Shown piece after piece: positions 1 to 10,870 of a DNA stretch of 64,000 bases (position 1 is the stretch's first letter; the number at the start of each line of letters is the position of its first letter). This stretch comes from Dryococelus australis. Its lineage: Eukaryota; Arthropoda; Insecta; Phasmatodea; Phasmatidae. The position numbers and the translations under genes were made by a program. The notes under the pieces are model-generated. The model made no database searches. It was given only the letters and a program-made list of their open reading frames with translations, and was not told the DNA's origin. The stretch is taken from contig CM056993.1 in NCBI GenBank assembly GCA_029891345.1, positions 107,623,800 to 107,687,799 on the forward strand, in the 5' to 3' direction.

Positions 1-900
1 TTTGTGCGTATACAACAATATAAGTGCTTGCAGAACTCAAATATTTTAAATCATTGTTTTGTTTCGCAGTAAAAACGAACCAAGTTAAACAATATTATGC
101 AACTAATGCGAAATGGTGGACACGACAGGTAGGGCTGACGTTTTACCGCGTGTCAAGAAACATAAGCTGTGCAAATCACACAGAAAAGTACGTCGATTAT
201 TAAATGCTTATTGTAAAGAATTATTTTCATGACGACTACGTAACTAAAATATGCGTGTTTTTATAATGTAAATGCGATATTCTGATAGCTGACTATTCAC
301 GACGCATTTGTTAGTGGCCGTCAACACAACCAATACCTTCAAAGTATGAGGAACAGCGGAATAATACACCGTCACCTTGGAATGGATAGAATACAACGCC
401 AGCACACCAAGTAAAGTTAACGTAAGTTACTTCACGGGTTCTTTAACTTTGTGATTTGAAGGATCCCTTTGATATGATGTATGTACATTTTGCCGGGCCC
501 ACATCCGTCTTTCTTAGGTGGTTGTAATCTTGTTATCTTGTGTATACTTATATCTCATATCTTACTGTTAAGATTTAATATTTATATATAAACATTATTA
601 CATATACAACTATTTTACAGAGTTTCTGAAGTCATAATGAACTGATTTTCAGTCCGCATTTTCTCATGTGAGACTAAAGAAGAATTAATAGTGAATTATT
701 CTTTATTACTGTTACAAATTCAATATAAACAACAGTAGTTTTAAAATATTTCGTCTGAACAGTAAGTTTCAGTGAAACAAAAATAATTCTAAGGTGGAAG
801 GGATGCTACCACTTAATAAAAGTTAAGGAAATATTTTTATTGATACAGACATATTTATTTTACACTGTGAAATTATTACAACAAAATGTGCGAAATCCAG
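1..900. other. AT-rich sequence, no gene seen
   Basis: No ORF with recognisable motifs, no SINE boxes and no terminal inverted repeats were found. The stretch is ordinary AT-rich sequence leading up to the large palindrome. Confidence 0.5.
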
Positions 901-1119
901 AGTAGAATGATTTGGAGGAGTCGGACATAAAGTATTCGGGCACCGTAACCTTGTATGACCATAAACAAAAAATCCAAAAAAACTGTAGAAATTAAAAAGT
1001 ATTTAAATAAATTATTTAAAGTTGTACATGTAAGAGGTTCAGGGTTCAATGATAGGTGGATCGAGTAAGCTCCCGACACGACCGGCATTCGCCAGGTCGG
1101 CCAGTGTCCATCTAGTCAA

Positions 1120-1920
1120 CCATATATGTCGATGACCTTGATCTTGACGTTCAACCTTGAACTTGTATGACATTGAAACCAAAAAATTAAACTAAAGTAA
1201 AAATTACACTGACATAACTCGACTGCACCTTGGATCCAAGAGCTTGAAGTTGTTTCAAAATGTTTTGACTTAGAGGGGATGGGGGACTGGAGAAAACCAG
1301 CCACCATGATATGACCTCACCCAACCACCATATTCAATCCAAGTGAAAGTGAAATTGACCTTTGACCTTGACCCCATAATCTTGTATCACCTTAAAAACA
1401 AAAATCACAAATTTTTTAAAATTATTTTTAAATTATTATGAATTTCAAAAAAATATTAAATGAAATTACTTAAATATTATTAAAAAATTATTACCAAAAA
1501 GTTTATTTAAAAAAAAATTACATTTCCGAAATTTTCCTCAGCACATCGTCCAGCAGATGACTGACGTTCGTCAAAGTTTCTTATTGGTTAAAAGGTTGGT
1601 TCACATTAAATCCCTCCACCAATGTTTCTCATTGGTTGATTATTTGTATTCGCTTCACCCCCTAAAAGTGTTTCTTATTGATTGATTAAATCACACTCGT
1701 TTGACTCGCCACCAATGTGGTTCACTGATTAATTAGTATACACGCCTAAACCTCTCTCTCATTTTCCCAGTCCATCGTATGCAGCCATCTTATTATTTCG
1801 TTTGCCATTTGTTTTAATTTTCAGCACATAGATGATGCTAGTGTTTTAACTATTGATTTCGACGCCAGAGGAGCTGTCGATTCAGCTACCATGTTGGGTG
1901 TTAACCTTGACCTTACCCAA
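1120..1920 (-). repeat. Cluster of GACCTTGA motifs, left arm
   Basis: Several ttgaccttga / gaccttgacc runs (about 1134-1160, 1355-1380 and 1898-1920) are the complement of TCAAGGTCA, the extended half-site of FTZ-F1/ERR-type nuclear receptors. They lie in the left arm of the palindrome and mirror those at 5040-6260. Nothing here shows that they bind anything. Confidence 0.5.
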
Positions 1921-2039
1921 TTGAAATTGAACTCAGAAAATCAGGACAAATGGCAGCCCATAATTGTCAATTACCAGCTAGTCACAAGGGATCATGTCGA
2001 CTTACAATACTAATTAACGACTGACTGCACACAAAACCG

Positions 2040-2225
2040 ACTCCACCCAAGACATACACCACTCAAGACTTACACCACCCAAGACTAACTCCGCTAAAAC
2101 TAACTCCACCCAAGAATAACTCCACCCAAGACTAACTTCACCCAAGACCTACTCCACCCAAAACTAACTCCACCCAAGACTAAATCCACCCAAAACTGGT
2201 TCTTTACGAGACTAACTGAGCCCAA
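2040..2225. repeat. 16-bp minisatellite, left arm copy
   Basis: Degenerate tandem units of the type ccacccaagactaact (and variants), the reverse complement of the right-arm minisatellite at 4490-4920. The left array is about half as long, so the arms have evolved separately here. Confidence 0.8.
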
Positions 2226-2864
2226 GACAAACTCCTGACCAGACCAGTACCTAAATAACTGGCTAGGCCAACCGAAAAGACTAACTTGCCATACCACCCA
2301 CCTGTAAAATCAAACGATGATAGAAAATCTCGAAAAAAAAATATCCTAATAAGATTCTCGTAACTAACCTCTTCGCAGGAAATCTTCGCAGAATCTTCGC
2401 AAAACAATTCTACTAAAGCTGACCATACCAAAGGGTTATACTAATTTATCGGGCCAACTTACCAGACCAACTGACCAAGCCAACCAACTTGTTACAAATA
2501 TTTCTCAAAAATATTCTCCTCATTTCATTCGTTCACCATATAGAACGTATCCATTTAAAACGATCCGAGTAAGGCATAATAGCCTACTTAAGATCGAAAC
2601 ATAGTTCTCCTACTACATGTACTCACATAAATGTAATCTATAACAGACTCTCTAATCTGATTGTTTAAACCACTGAATTAATAGGTCTTTCATAGAAGCA
2701 GAAGGGCAAGTATAAGAAATTAAGCACACACTATGTATACATAATTTTAATTTATCTTATTACTATAAACATTCTATCTTTCTAATTATGTTGTATATTA
2801 TATCGTTGCATTTCTCAGATGTTTGCAGATCATGGATAGTAGCCAGCAGTCTCATTTGATATAA

Positions 2865-3384
2865 CCCCGATCTTTCAGTTCATGGATGATTGAAGATATC
2901 TCAACAACGCCTGAGAGCTCCCCACATTTCTGAAGGTCAACCAAATATCTGAGTCTATCAACAAGTTCACTCGGGTCTTCAGGAAATATGTAACGAGCAT
3001 TCTCGACATCATTCTTCCTTCTTCACGCTACTTGTCGAAGGAAATACGTGTGGTAATGTCGAGATAATCATCATCCTTTCCATCAGACACGTCATCAACA
3101 CTGTTGTCATAGTCATTATCATCAATGCTATATTCATGATTGTCTTCGCCTCTTGTTGCATTCTCAATATCAAGTTTACTTTTCTTTGTAGCAGTCACTT
3201 GGTCATCGTTAGTGTTTAGAGCTGACAACTGTTTGTTTTGAAGTTCTCCGACTTCACATGGATATAGTATAGTATAGTCAAGTGTATATTCTACACATAC
3301 CGACTCTATCATGTCTCGTGGGTCTCTCATTCCGTCATTAGAATTAACTGCCTCATCATAATCGCCTGTGGAAACAGTGCCCAT
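2865..3384 (-). pseudogene. Acidic ORF with Y-F-P-E-D-P domain, palindrome left arm
   Basis: The ATG at 3384 opens 118 codons rich in D/E, with a central run of alternating acidic residues and a KKSK basic patch, ending in TAG at 3028. Past the stop and a frame change, the minus strand encodes a conserved-looking segment (about 2865-2985) with the motif RYIFPEDP followed by a leucine-rich helix-like stretch. The same segment appears in the right arm (3655-3790) and at 29440-29520 behind a zinc-finger ORF. I do not know the function. Ending zinc-finger proteins with such a segment is a feature I associate with PolB-type arthropod mobile elements (family recall, not checked). The frame break suggests decay. 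Confidence 0.55.
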
Positions 3385-3389
3385 CGACG
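3261..3389. other. Loop of the palindrome
   Basis: This stretch lies between the innermost paired arm segments and has no counterpart in the right arm. It contains the first ~45 codons of the left-arm ORF, so the right-arm copy lacks that N-terminus. The centre of symmetry is therefore a deletion or junction inside the ORF. Confidence 0.6.
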
Positions 3390-3419
3390 CGTGAAGTCGG
3401 AGAACTTCAAAACAAACAG

Positions 3420-3800
3420 TTGTCAGCTTTATGTACTGGTGATGACCAAGTGACTGCTACAAAGAAAAGTAAACTTGATATTGAGAATGCAACAAGAGGT
3501 GAAGACGATCATGAATATAGCATTGATGATAATAACTATGACGACAGTGTTGATAAAGTGTGTGATGGGAAGGATGATGATTATCTCGACATTCCCACAC
3601 ATTTAACCAAAAAATTTCCTTCCACAATGGGTATGAAGAAGGCAGAAGGATGCCAAGAACGCACGTTACAAGTTTTCGGAAGACCCGAGTAAACTTGTTG
3701 ATTGACTCAGATATTTGATTGACGTTCAAAAACGCGGGGATCTCTCAACCATTGTTCAGATATCTTCAATCATCGATGAACTGAAGGTTGATTATGTATC
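3420..3800 (+). pseudogene. Acidic ORF, palindrome right arm copy
   Basis: This is the plus-strand mirror of the left-arm ORF: the same D/E-rich stretch and KKSK patch, then a run containing KKAEG and, in a shifted frame, the degraded FPEDP segment (about 3655-3790). The uninterrupted part covers 3420-3692 (90 codons). The first codons of the left-arm copy are missing because the inverted repeat starts inside the ORF. It differs from the left arm by scattered substitutions, so the arms are not kept identical. Confidence 0.5.
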
Positions 3801-4489
3801 ATAAGAAACTGCTGGCTACTAATTCATGATCTGCTAACATCTGAGAAATGTAAAGATTGAATATACAAAATAATAAGAAAAATATAATGTTTGTAATAAG
3901 TAAATAGATTTAAATTATCTATACTTAGCGTGTGTTTAATTTCTTGTACAGCCCCTTCTGCTTCTGAAAGACTTATTAATTCAGTGGTGCAAACAATCAA
4001 TTGATAGAGTCTATTTATTTATGTGACTGCATATGGGAGGAGAGCTATTGTTCGAGCTGAAGTATTACAGCTTACTCGGGTCGTTTAAAATGAATACGTT
4101 CTATGCAGTATGGTGAATGACTGAATGACTGAAATGAGGGGAATATTTTTGAGAAATGTTTTGCAACTAGTTGGTTGGCTTGGTCAGTTAGTCTGGTAAG
4201 ATGGCCTGATAAGTTAGTAAGACCCTTTGGTATGGTCAACAATTGTAGAAATGTTTTGCTAAGATTCTGCGAAGATTTTCTGCGAAGAGGTTAGCTACAT
4301 GAAATTTATTAGAACACTTTTTTTTCCCCCAGATCTTCTATCATCGTTTGATTGTATAGCTGGGTGGTATGGCAGGTTAGTTTTGTCGGTTAGCCTAGCC
4401 AGATTTTTCAGGAACTGGTCTGGTCAGGAGTTTGTCTTGGGCTCAGTCAGTGTCGTCAAGATCAAGTATTGGGGGGAGTTAGTCTTGAG

Positions 4490-4920
4490 TGGAGTTAGTT
4501 TTTGGTGGAGTTAATCTTGGGTGGAGTCGGTCTTGGTGGAGTTAGTCTTGGGTAGCATTAATCTCGGGTGGAGTTAGTCTTGGGTGGATTTAGTCTCATG
4601 TGGAGTTATTATTCGGTGGAATAAGTCTTGGGTGGAGTAAGTCTTGGGTGGAGTAAGTCTTGGTTGGAGTAAGTCTTGTGTTGAGTAAGTCTGGGGTGGA
4701 GTAAGTCTTGGGTGGAACCAGTATTGGGTGGAGCCAGTCTTGGGTGGAGCCAGTCTTGGGTGGAGTAAGTCTTGGGTGGAGCAAGTCTTGGGTGGAATAA
4801 GTTTTGGGTGGAGTAAGTATTGGCTGGAGTCATTCTTGGGCGGAGTCAGTTTTTGGTGGAGTCAGTCTTCTTTGTCGGAGTCAGTCTTGGGTGGATATAG
4901 TCATGGGTGGAGCAAGTCTT
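4490..4920. repeat. 16-bp minisatellite, right arm copy
   Basis: About 27 tandem units of aagtcttgggtggagt with drift (ggagccagt, ttagtctt and similar variants). Because 16 is not a multiple of three, the ORFs seen across it in both strands (for example 4728-5135 plus, 4609-4833 minus) are low-complexity translations of the repeat and not genes. Confidence 0.9.
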
Positions 4921-5039
4921 ATGGGCATTCAGTCATTAAATTAGTATTGTTAGTCGGTATGGTCCATTGTATCCAACGAGTAATTGACAATTGTACGGGC
5001 TGCCATTTTTCTCGATTTTTCGAGTTCAATGTCATTTGG

Positions 5040-6260
5040 GTAAGATCAAGGTCAACACCCAAAATGGTGGCTAAATCGACAGCTCCTCTGGCGACGAAAT
5101 CAATAATTAATACGCTAGTATCGCCTAGGCGTTGAAAATTAAAACAAATGACAAACGAAAAAACAAGATGGCTGCTTACGACGGCATGAGCAAAGATGGA
5201 GTTGGAGACCTGTTGACTAAATTTTACCAATGAGTCACATTGGAGGCGGGTCGAACGAATTTGAATAATCAACCAAAAAAAAAAACACTTTTAGCGGGTG
5301 AAGCGAGCATAAAAATTAACCAATGAGAAAAATTGGTTGAGGGATTGGAGGGGAACCGACTAATTAAACAATGAGAAACATTGACGATGGTTAGTCATCT
5401 GCTGGATGTGGTGCTGAGGGAACCTTTGGAAACGTAAGTTTTTAAAATAAACTTGTTAATAATAATTTTTAAACAACTTTTATTAATTTTTGTAAGTTTA
5501 TATTTATTTTCATTATTTGGAAAATTGTGCGATTTTTGGGTTTAAACTCATACAAGTTCATGGGGTCAAGGTCAAAGATTAAGTTTGAGGTCACTTGGTT
5601 TCATTATGGTGGTTGGGGGACGTCATATCATGGTGGCTGGTCGGTTTCAGTTTCCATCCCCTCTAAGTCAAAACATTCGAAATTAAAATTTTTATATTTT
5701 TTTTAATAGTTAAAAAAACTAATATTTTTAAAAAATTATTTTTAATAGTTTCTTTAGAATTTTTTGGGAGTTTTTAAAACTAATTTGCAAATTGTTTAGT
5801 TTCAAAGTTATCAGACGTCATGGTCTTGGTTCAAGGTCAAGGTCACATAGATTCAAGGTGGCAGTCGGGTTATGTCAGTGTAATTTTTACACCGGTTTTC
5901 AACTTTGTTTCAAATCTTTTCAATATTTTTGGGATTTTTTTGGAATTTTTTGGTTTCATGGTCATCCAAGTTCAAGGTCTAAGGTCAAGATCAATGTCAT
6001 CAACATATACCATGGTTGACGAGATGGACACTGGTTGACCTGGCGAGGGCCAATCGTGTCGGGAGCTTAGTGTATCCACCTGTCATTGAACCCCCTACCT
6101 CCTACCTGTACATCTTTAAATAATTTATTTAAATAAGTTTTTAATTTTTTGTTATTTTATAATTTTTCTGCAAATGTATTATTTTTTTGGTCCAAGGTCA
6201 TTCAAAGTCACGGGTACAGGGTCAAGGTCAAGGTCGCGGATCAAGATCTAAGGTCACTTG
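5040..6260 (+). repeat. Cluster of TCAAGGTCA motifs, right arm
   Basis: GGTCAAGGTCA or close variants recur near 5045, 5565, 5832, 5972 and 6215, often as direct repeats with no gap. They mirror the left arm and alternate with catggtggncgg / gacatcac blocks (about 5610-5640 and 6265-6295). The spacing suggests long tandem units of a terminal repeat. Confidence 0.55.
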
Positions 6261-6359
6261 GATCCAACATGGTGGTCGGGTGACATCACAACATGGCGGC
6301 CGGTCGGTGCCTGGCGCCTACTCCTGACTCTATGCTTGAGTCTACCAAATCATTCTACT

Positions 6360-6825
6360 ACCTATCTTTTCTGACAACAAAAAAGGTACACAGTTACAGC
6401 ATAATTACAATATTTTCATATAAGTAAAATATATTTGTTTCACTGACCCCCCATGGTCTGCGGACCACAGTTTAGTAATTACTGAGATCCGTTCATGGAA
6501 TTATTTGCAGTTCAAGTAGGGATGTTTTTAAGGTATATTTCAAAAGCGTTGAATTAACTGCGAACCCGCAGCATTTAGTATGCAAGTAAATAATTGAGAG
6601 GTAGATACAACACTTGGATATTGGTTTTTTTTTCATCATTTTCTTAATCAAATTCACGGCCGGGCATTAAAAAAGAGAGTTTGACGAAGAATGTATGGTT
6701 TCAGTTGCATCCATATTTTCCTTTACGGGGGACAAATTATTAAATTATGAGAGAACCTATAATTATGGCTACAAATGTGAAACGAATCACATGAGAAGAA
6801 GAAGAGGGATTCCGAAATAACCGTT
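6360..6825. other. No gene seen
   Basis: Unique-looking AT-rich sequence between the palindrome and the first SINE, with no motif or repeat recognised. Confidence 0.4.
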
Positions 6826-6836
6826 AAGATGATCCG

Positions 6837-7043
6837 TGAGTGAGTGAAGAGATTTGGGCAGTTCTTAACAGCGAGGTCTTGAGAGCCGATGAAGGTGATT
6901 GAATTGAATGTGGAGCAGCGCCAGAATGAAGGCATTATCCGGCACGACTCCCACTTGCGAAAATCGGGTGACCTGGCCAGGGATTGAACCATGTTCGCCT
7001 TTGTGGGAGGCGAGCGTGCTAACTGCTCAGCCACCGTTGCCCC
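6837..7043 (-). repeat. tRNA-derived SINE (family 1) with perfect target duplication
   Basis: On the minus strand this begins ggggcaacggtggctgagca and carries a pol III A-box-like and B-box-like pair and the body shared with the copies at 17919, 42768, 46953 and 58732. It is flanked by the perfect 11-bp direct repeat aagatgatccg (6826-6836 and 7044-7054), the target-site duplication left by reverse-transcription insertion. Confidence 0.85.
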
Positions 7044-7166
7044 AAGATGATCCGCGTGTCTTGAAAAGCCTGGTTTTAAATATTGAAGATGGCTATTAAA
7101 TTATGGGGGATTATACGTAAATCCAATATGGCGGCTATACATTCTCATCAATGAGTGTTTGTATAT

Positions 7167-7527
7167 GCTGTCTACGGTGGACTGAGCACTATTAAAAGCC
7201 CTGCTTAAGATCTACTTGTATGCGCATCGTGTATTCTTCCAACATATGTAAAATGCACATCGCCAAGGTGCCTGATCACATTATTCATGCACCTATCAGG
7301 CGAAGGTGTGAAATTGTTATAAAATTAAGTGCTTTACAAATCTACTGAACATAACACTTACTTGCATAAAAAAAAAAAACAGAACGTAAAATAAATAATT
7401 TCAGATTCCACAAATGCAAAACTTTTAATTAAATGTTTGTACATGGAACTACTTTCCACCCGTCATTACCAGCTTGCTGGGCTCATGCAAGTGTGTATGT
7501 GGGTGCCCGTTAAAATTTACGTAGGTA
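7167..7527 (+). mobile_element. MITE of the AGGCTGTTCACG family, right end lost
   Basis: The left part (ctgtctacggtggactgagc, then aagccctgcttaagatctac) and the interior match the ~415-bp copies at 17207 and 47552. The right terminal repeat is missing because a shorter relative begins at 7528. Confidence 0.75.
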
Positions 7528-7757
7528 TAGACTGTTCACGGCAAAGTGAGCACTTATGATGCCCTAGTTACTTTTTCCTTTCAGCCATATTTTATATTTA
7601 AACCACCTTTTTAAATGTATATTTCCATGCATGTAATAAACATTGTGTATATATTCCACCACACTCGGAAGTTAACATCTAAGACCACAATAAAATATTA
7701 TTATAGACTATTATTCCAAATGAGAGGACTTTTATCACTTTATCGTGAATAGCCTAC
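7528..7757 (+). mobile_element. Short MITE (subfamily B), inverted repeats present
   Basis: About 230 bp, from gactgttcacggcaaagtga to tcactttatcgtgaatagcc. It has the same termini as the long family but a different interior, which matches 59025-59256 in inverse orientation and the truncated copy at 42385-42536. Confidence 0.8.
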
Positions 7758-7759
7758 AG

Positions 7760-8850
7760 GTGAGGTGTAGAGGTATTTTTTGAAGGTTGATTTCAAAAAC
7801 TCTGAAATAATCACCTATAGCCAAGATGTAATTAAAATGGACGCAGCTTAGTGGCGGCGGGTATTGAGCATGCCGACCCACCCGGTGGTGCTCTCGTAGC
7901 GTGACTCACTGCTCGCCACTTGAGAGCGAGGTGTCCTCGGTCCCCCCCCCCCCCCCCCCTTTTTCCACCCCCTCCAAAGCTAGTTTGTCAACATGCCAAG
8001 AGGCGTCTCTTGAGCGCTCCGGCGGCGCTCGTAGCAATAACGTTCTGCTCGCAGTCAAATTGGATTGCGACACCCCCACCGTCTTCCATGGTCAGGAGAG
8101 GAGGCGGGGATGACTTCATCATTCTCCTACGCTGGCACGCGTCTTTCGCTTCCCGACGGGTTGAAGGGCCGACACTTTACATAAACACAGGTTTCCCATC
8201 AGAACTTAAGTGCTGCATGCATACTCGGCACCAGTCACTGCTAATACTCCACTCCCCGGCTCCTCAGCAGTGGTAGAGGTAAAAATGGGGGGGGGGGGGG
8301 GGCTGTGACGCCAGCCTGGAGACGGTTGGCGCGAAGGCTGACCACCTGGTGGAACGTTGGGGGGGGGGGGGGGGAATTCAGCCCTCCCACAGCGCCGGCC
8401 TGCGCTTGCACTCACGAGGCTGTGATTATTGCTGTGCGTTAATGGGAGATATTCATTACTATAGGCTAGACTTCACAGTCTTATATACTCCCATGCAGAT
8501 ATAAACTGTTTATTAGTTGATTGTTGTCGTAGTAAAACGCGGTGGTTGGGCACACAATTTATTGCATGCTTGTTATTTGCTCATTTATCTCCTGGAGTTG
8601 TCAAACAACACGTCGACCAATTACAAACGTAACATGTACGTACACGGGTGTGAATTCCAACTTGTCTAGAAATGAACCCGCGAAATTCTGGGTCTCTAGT
8701 TATAACACAATGCGCAGCTTCTGTCAGCGCCGCCCGCGCTTATAGAGCGCCCTGATGTGATGTAAGTGACTTGAACTGCTGCTCCACCTGCGATTGCCTT
8801 GGATACCTTCCCCCCTTCCCTTTTCTCGCCTACCTCTTAGCAATCCCTTC
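7760..8850. other. Mixed GC-rich block with homopolymer G/C tracts, no gene
   Basis: Contains C-tract 7944-7959, G-tracts 8287-8302 and 8357-8373, and CpG-rich stretches around 7855-8160. The ORFs here (for example 7901-8113, 7920-8276, 8206-8415) are proline/arginine low-complexity readings with no recognisable domain. Confidence 0.5.
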
Positions 8851-8856
8851 CACTTC

Positions 8857-9064
8857 TGCGCATGCGCGAGTTACTGTGCTATGATTGGCTGTTGTAAATT
8901 CGGTATGAACGGGCTTTGCTTTCGAGGAGAGTTGGTCCACTTCTACTCAGGTCAGCTCAGCTATAATACTCCTCTGTTATTACCCGCTCTTATGTCCGTG
9001 ATGGACTCTGTTCTACAGACATAACCTCCCCCGAGTTAGCGAATCGAAATGTATCCAGTAATGC
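8857..9064 (+). promoter_or_regulatory. Candidate promoter and first exon (NRF1-type site, CCAAT box, ATG)
   Basis: TGCGCATGCGCG at 8857-8868 matches the palindromic NRF1/Ewg-type site, and an inverted CCAAT box (ATTGG, 8884-8888) follows 15 bp later. About 180 bp on, the ATG at 9049 opens twelve codons (MYPVMHDEWHGE) ending at a possible but weak splice donor (GAG|GTGGGT). Composition drops abruptly to AT-rich right after it, as at an exon-intron border. The motifs are seen; that they form a working promoter is inference, and no downstream exon is visible. Confidence 0.35.
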
Positions 9065-10005
9065 ACGATGAGTGGCACGGCGAGGTGGGTTTGTGACAAG
9101 TTCTAGTAATTTTCTAGTAAACTGAGTTAGGGTTTTATGTGAGTGCTATATATTTGCATTCTAAATTCTGTTTGGTTTTACCTGGTGTTTTCAAAATTTA
9201 AGTTTGGATTAACTTGTAGTATGTAGTGGCCATAGTACCTTTTCTTTTAAACGCCTTCCTGATATGTAAACTTTAAACTGTTTGCTGCAAGTCGCCTGAA
9301 AAGTTCATGGTGTTGAAATGGGACCGCATCGACTTGCACTAGTTTGAGAGTTTTGAATAACCCACCAGCAAGTGTATTTATTTGAGATCGTCGCTGCTTG
9401 AATTGCTTTAATAATTTTTAATTTGTATTTTTTTAATGATTGTGAATGTCTCTTTTTAGGTCAGATGGGCTTTGGATAGGCTGGCGTGCCCAACTTACAG
9501 ATGGTTCTTTTAATCTATGTTAAGTTTGGCTGTTTAATATTTTCCAAGCATCAACTCTTTGTTTAAAATGAATTTTACGTTCATATTGGTGCTTAAGGGT
9601 AAAGATTCTCCTTTGCAACTTGATTTATTTTAATTGGGAGGTAACGAGATATCATGACACTAAATTATTTCATTTTTGTTGTTGTTACATGAGTATAGAT
9701 TATTTTTAATGTGTATTTTTATCATTTTATTAGAGCGCCCTGCTTTAATAGCCATTGTATGCCAAGGTTGACTTTTTAAATACTTTTTAATGTGTAAAAA
9801 TTGTATAAGCAATCACTTTGTTGCATGTTTTGAACAGAGTTTAATGTTAGAAATAAAAAAAAAAAAGAATTAAAGTATTTGAAAATGATATTGTCTGCGC
9901 TCTTGTGTTCTTGTCACAACAATACAAAAAGGAAGAGTTTTTTTTTTTTTTTTTTTTTTAAACCACAATTCGAATCATCCCATTTGTTTACATGCAAGAC
10001 GAATC
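9065..10005. other. AT-rich sequence, no gene; possible intron
   Basis: No coding or repeat signal apart from short A and T homopolymers (9847-9867 and 9938-9960). It could be intron of the candidate gene starting at 9049. Confidence 0.4.
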
Positions 10006-10007
10006 AA

Positions 10008-10125
10008 ATCCTATACACATGCTACATCAGTGATACTTGGAGGCGAAAATGTTCAGTTGCCAAACTATAAACGCTGAGCTTCCCAATCTGAGTAGAATAA
10101 ACTTCTGTTACGCTAAGCATCATTC
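10008..10125. mobile_element. Half of a foldback MITE (relative of 21925-22263)
   Basis: tacacatgctacatcagtga and ttgccaaac...gagcttccca match the right arm of the foldback at 21925-22263 read as the reverse complement. Only one arm is present. Confidence 0.6.
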
Positions 10126-10229
10126 TTGACACGAGATGCCTAAACTCTGGTACCGACAACAATGTCGATGTTTCTCATTGAACCTCTTTCCCCTTCCAGA
10201 CATCACGCGTGGTAATTTTGCCCCGTCCG

Positions 10230-10395
10230 CAAGAGCCAACATTTTTTTTCCAATTTTCGTTATGGTTTCGTGACATTACATTGACGATACTTTCATTAAA
10301 ATGCCAAACCAAACACTTCATACACGGGGTGATGTTGCAAAGGTTTGATCAAAAAAAGTGCGGATAAACTGCGAAAAAACTATGGTTCCTAAATT
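10230..10395. repeat. Fragment of a dispersed repeat (relatives at 23935 and 48110)
   Basis: Shares the segment aaccaaacac-ttca-acacggggtgat with 48305-48340 and, more diverged, with 24150-24190. Its ends are not defined. Confidence 0.45.
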
Positions 10396-10397
10396 AA

Positions 10398-10411
10398 CAG
10401 TCACGTGACTG
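10398..10411. promoter_or_regulatory. 14-bp perfect palindrome around an E-box
   Basis: CAGTCACGTGACTG is self-complementary over 14 bp and centred on TCACGTGA, the preferred site of MITF/TFE- and USF-type bHLH-zip factors. It lies at the left edge of a CpG-richer block (10400-10870). Function is inferred only from the motif. Confidence 0.4.
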
Positions 10412-10499
10412 GAACAGACGTGAATGGCGGGTGGAACATATTTCCCTTTCAGCGCTGGTTGACTTCACAGAGCACAGATCGGAAATAGGGACACGAGAG

Positions 10500-10870
10500 T
10501 TCACTAGCATGGGTGAGGAGTTGGTGGGATGGGGGGGGGGGGAGGCGGCCCTGTTGCCAACCGCACAGCTTGCTATTCGCTAGGGAATCACGGGGGCGAA
10601 TTGCTTGTTACGGGGAGAGATGCAATTTGGTCTCGTCGAGCCAGAGAGCGGGGGGAAGGGGGAGGGGGAGGAGGGCAGGCACTCGACAGATGTCATCCTC
10701 CCGCGTCCACGCGCGATCGAGTAAGCAAGTTTCAAGCAGGAATCAAATAGCTCCGACCAAACCCAACACGACGCGACGGAAACAGCAGCAACGACACGAC
10801 AATTGAAGTTTCACTGTGACTGCTTGAATTACAGCACGACACGACAGAACCGACAACGACTCTCTCGACA
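10500..10870. other. CpG-rich block without a recognised gene
   Basis: GC-rich with a G-tract (10529-10542) and a purine-rich stretch (10645-10680). The ORFs over it (10513-10806, 10529-10750) are Arg/Gly-rich and have no recognisable domain. It might be a promoter-associated CpG island. Confidence 0.35.

Larger units (their letters stand above)
901..6359. repeat. 5.4-kb imperfect inverted repeat (giant palindrome)
   Basis: Reading in from both ends, successive blocks match as reverse complements. They are agtagaatgatttgg (901-915) with 6345-6359, the 1020-1120 block with 6000-6120, the 1280-1400 block with 5540-5650, the 1861-1970 block with 4975-5095, and the acidic ORFs at 3028-3384 (minus) and 3420-3692 (plus). 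The innermost pair is about 3220-3260 with 3390-3430, leaving a loop of roughly 130 bp. The arms differ by point changes and indels; the right arm has a longer minisatellite and an extra GGTCAAGG-rich block near 6190-6290. It could be a foldback transposon, two terminal repeats of a larger element fused after loss of the middle, or a head-to-head junction. Confidence 0.85.

Noticed and set aside
4596-5135. ORFs of 62-135 codons on both strands over the minisatellite
   Set aside because: They are read-through of a 16-bp repeat (all frames open because the unit has few stops); composition is Pro/Thr or Gly/Trp-Ser and no domain is present.
7901-8415. Proline-rich ORFs around G/C homopolymers
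   Set aside because: Open only because of poly-C/poly-G tracts and overlapping in several frames; no start context or domain.
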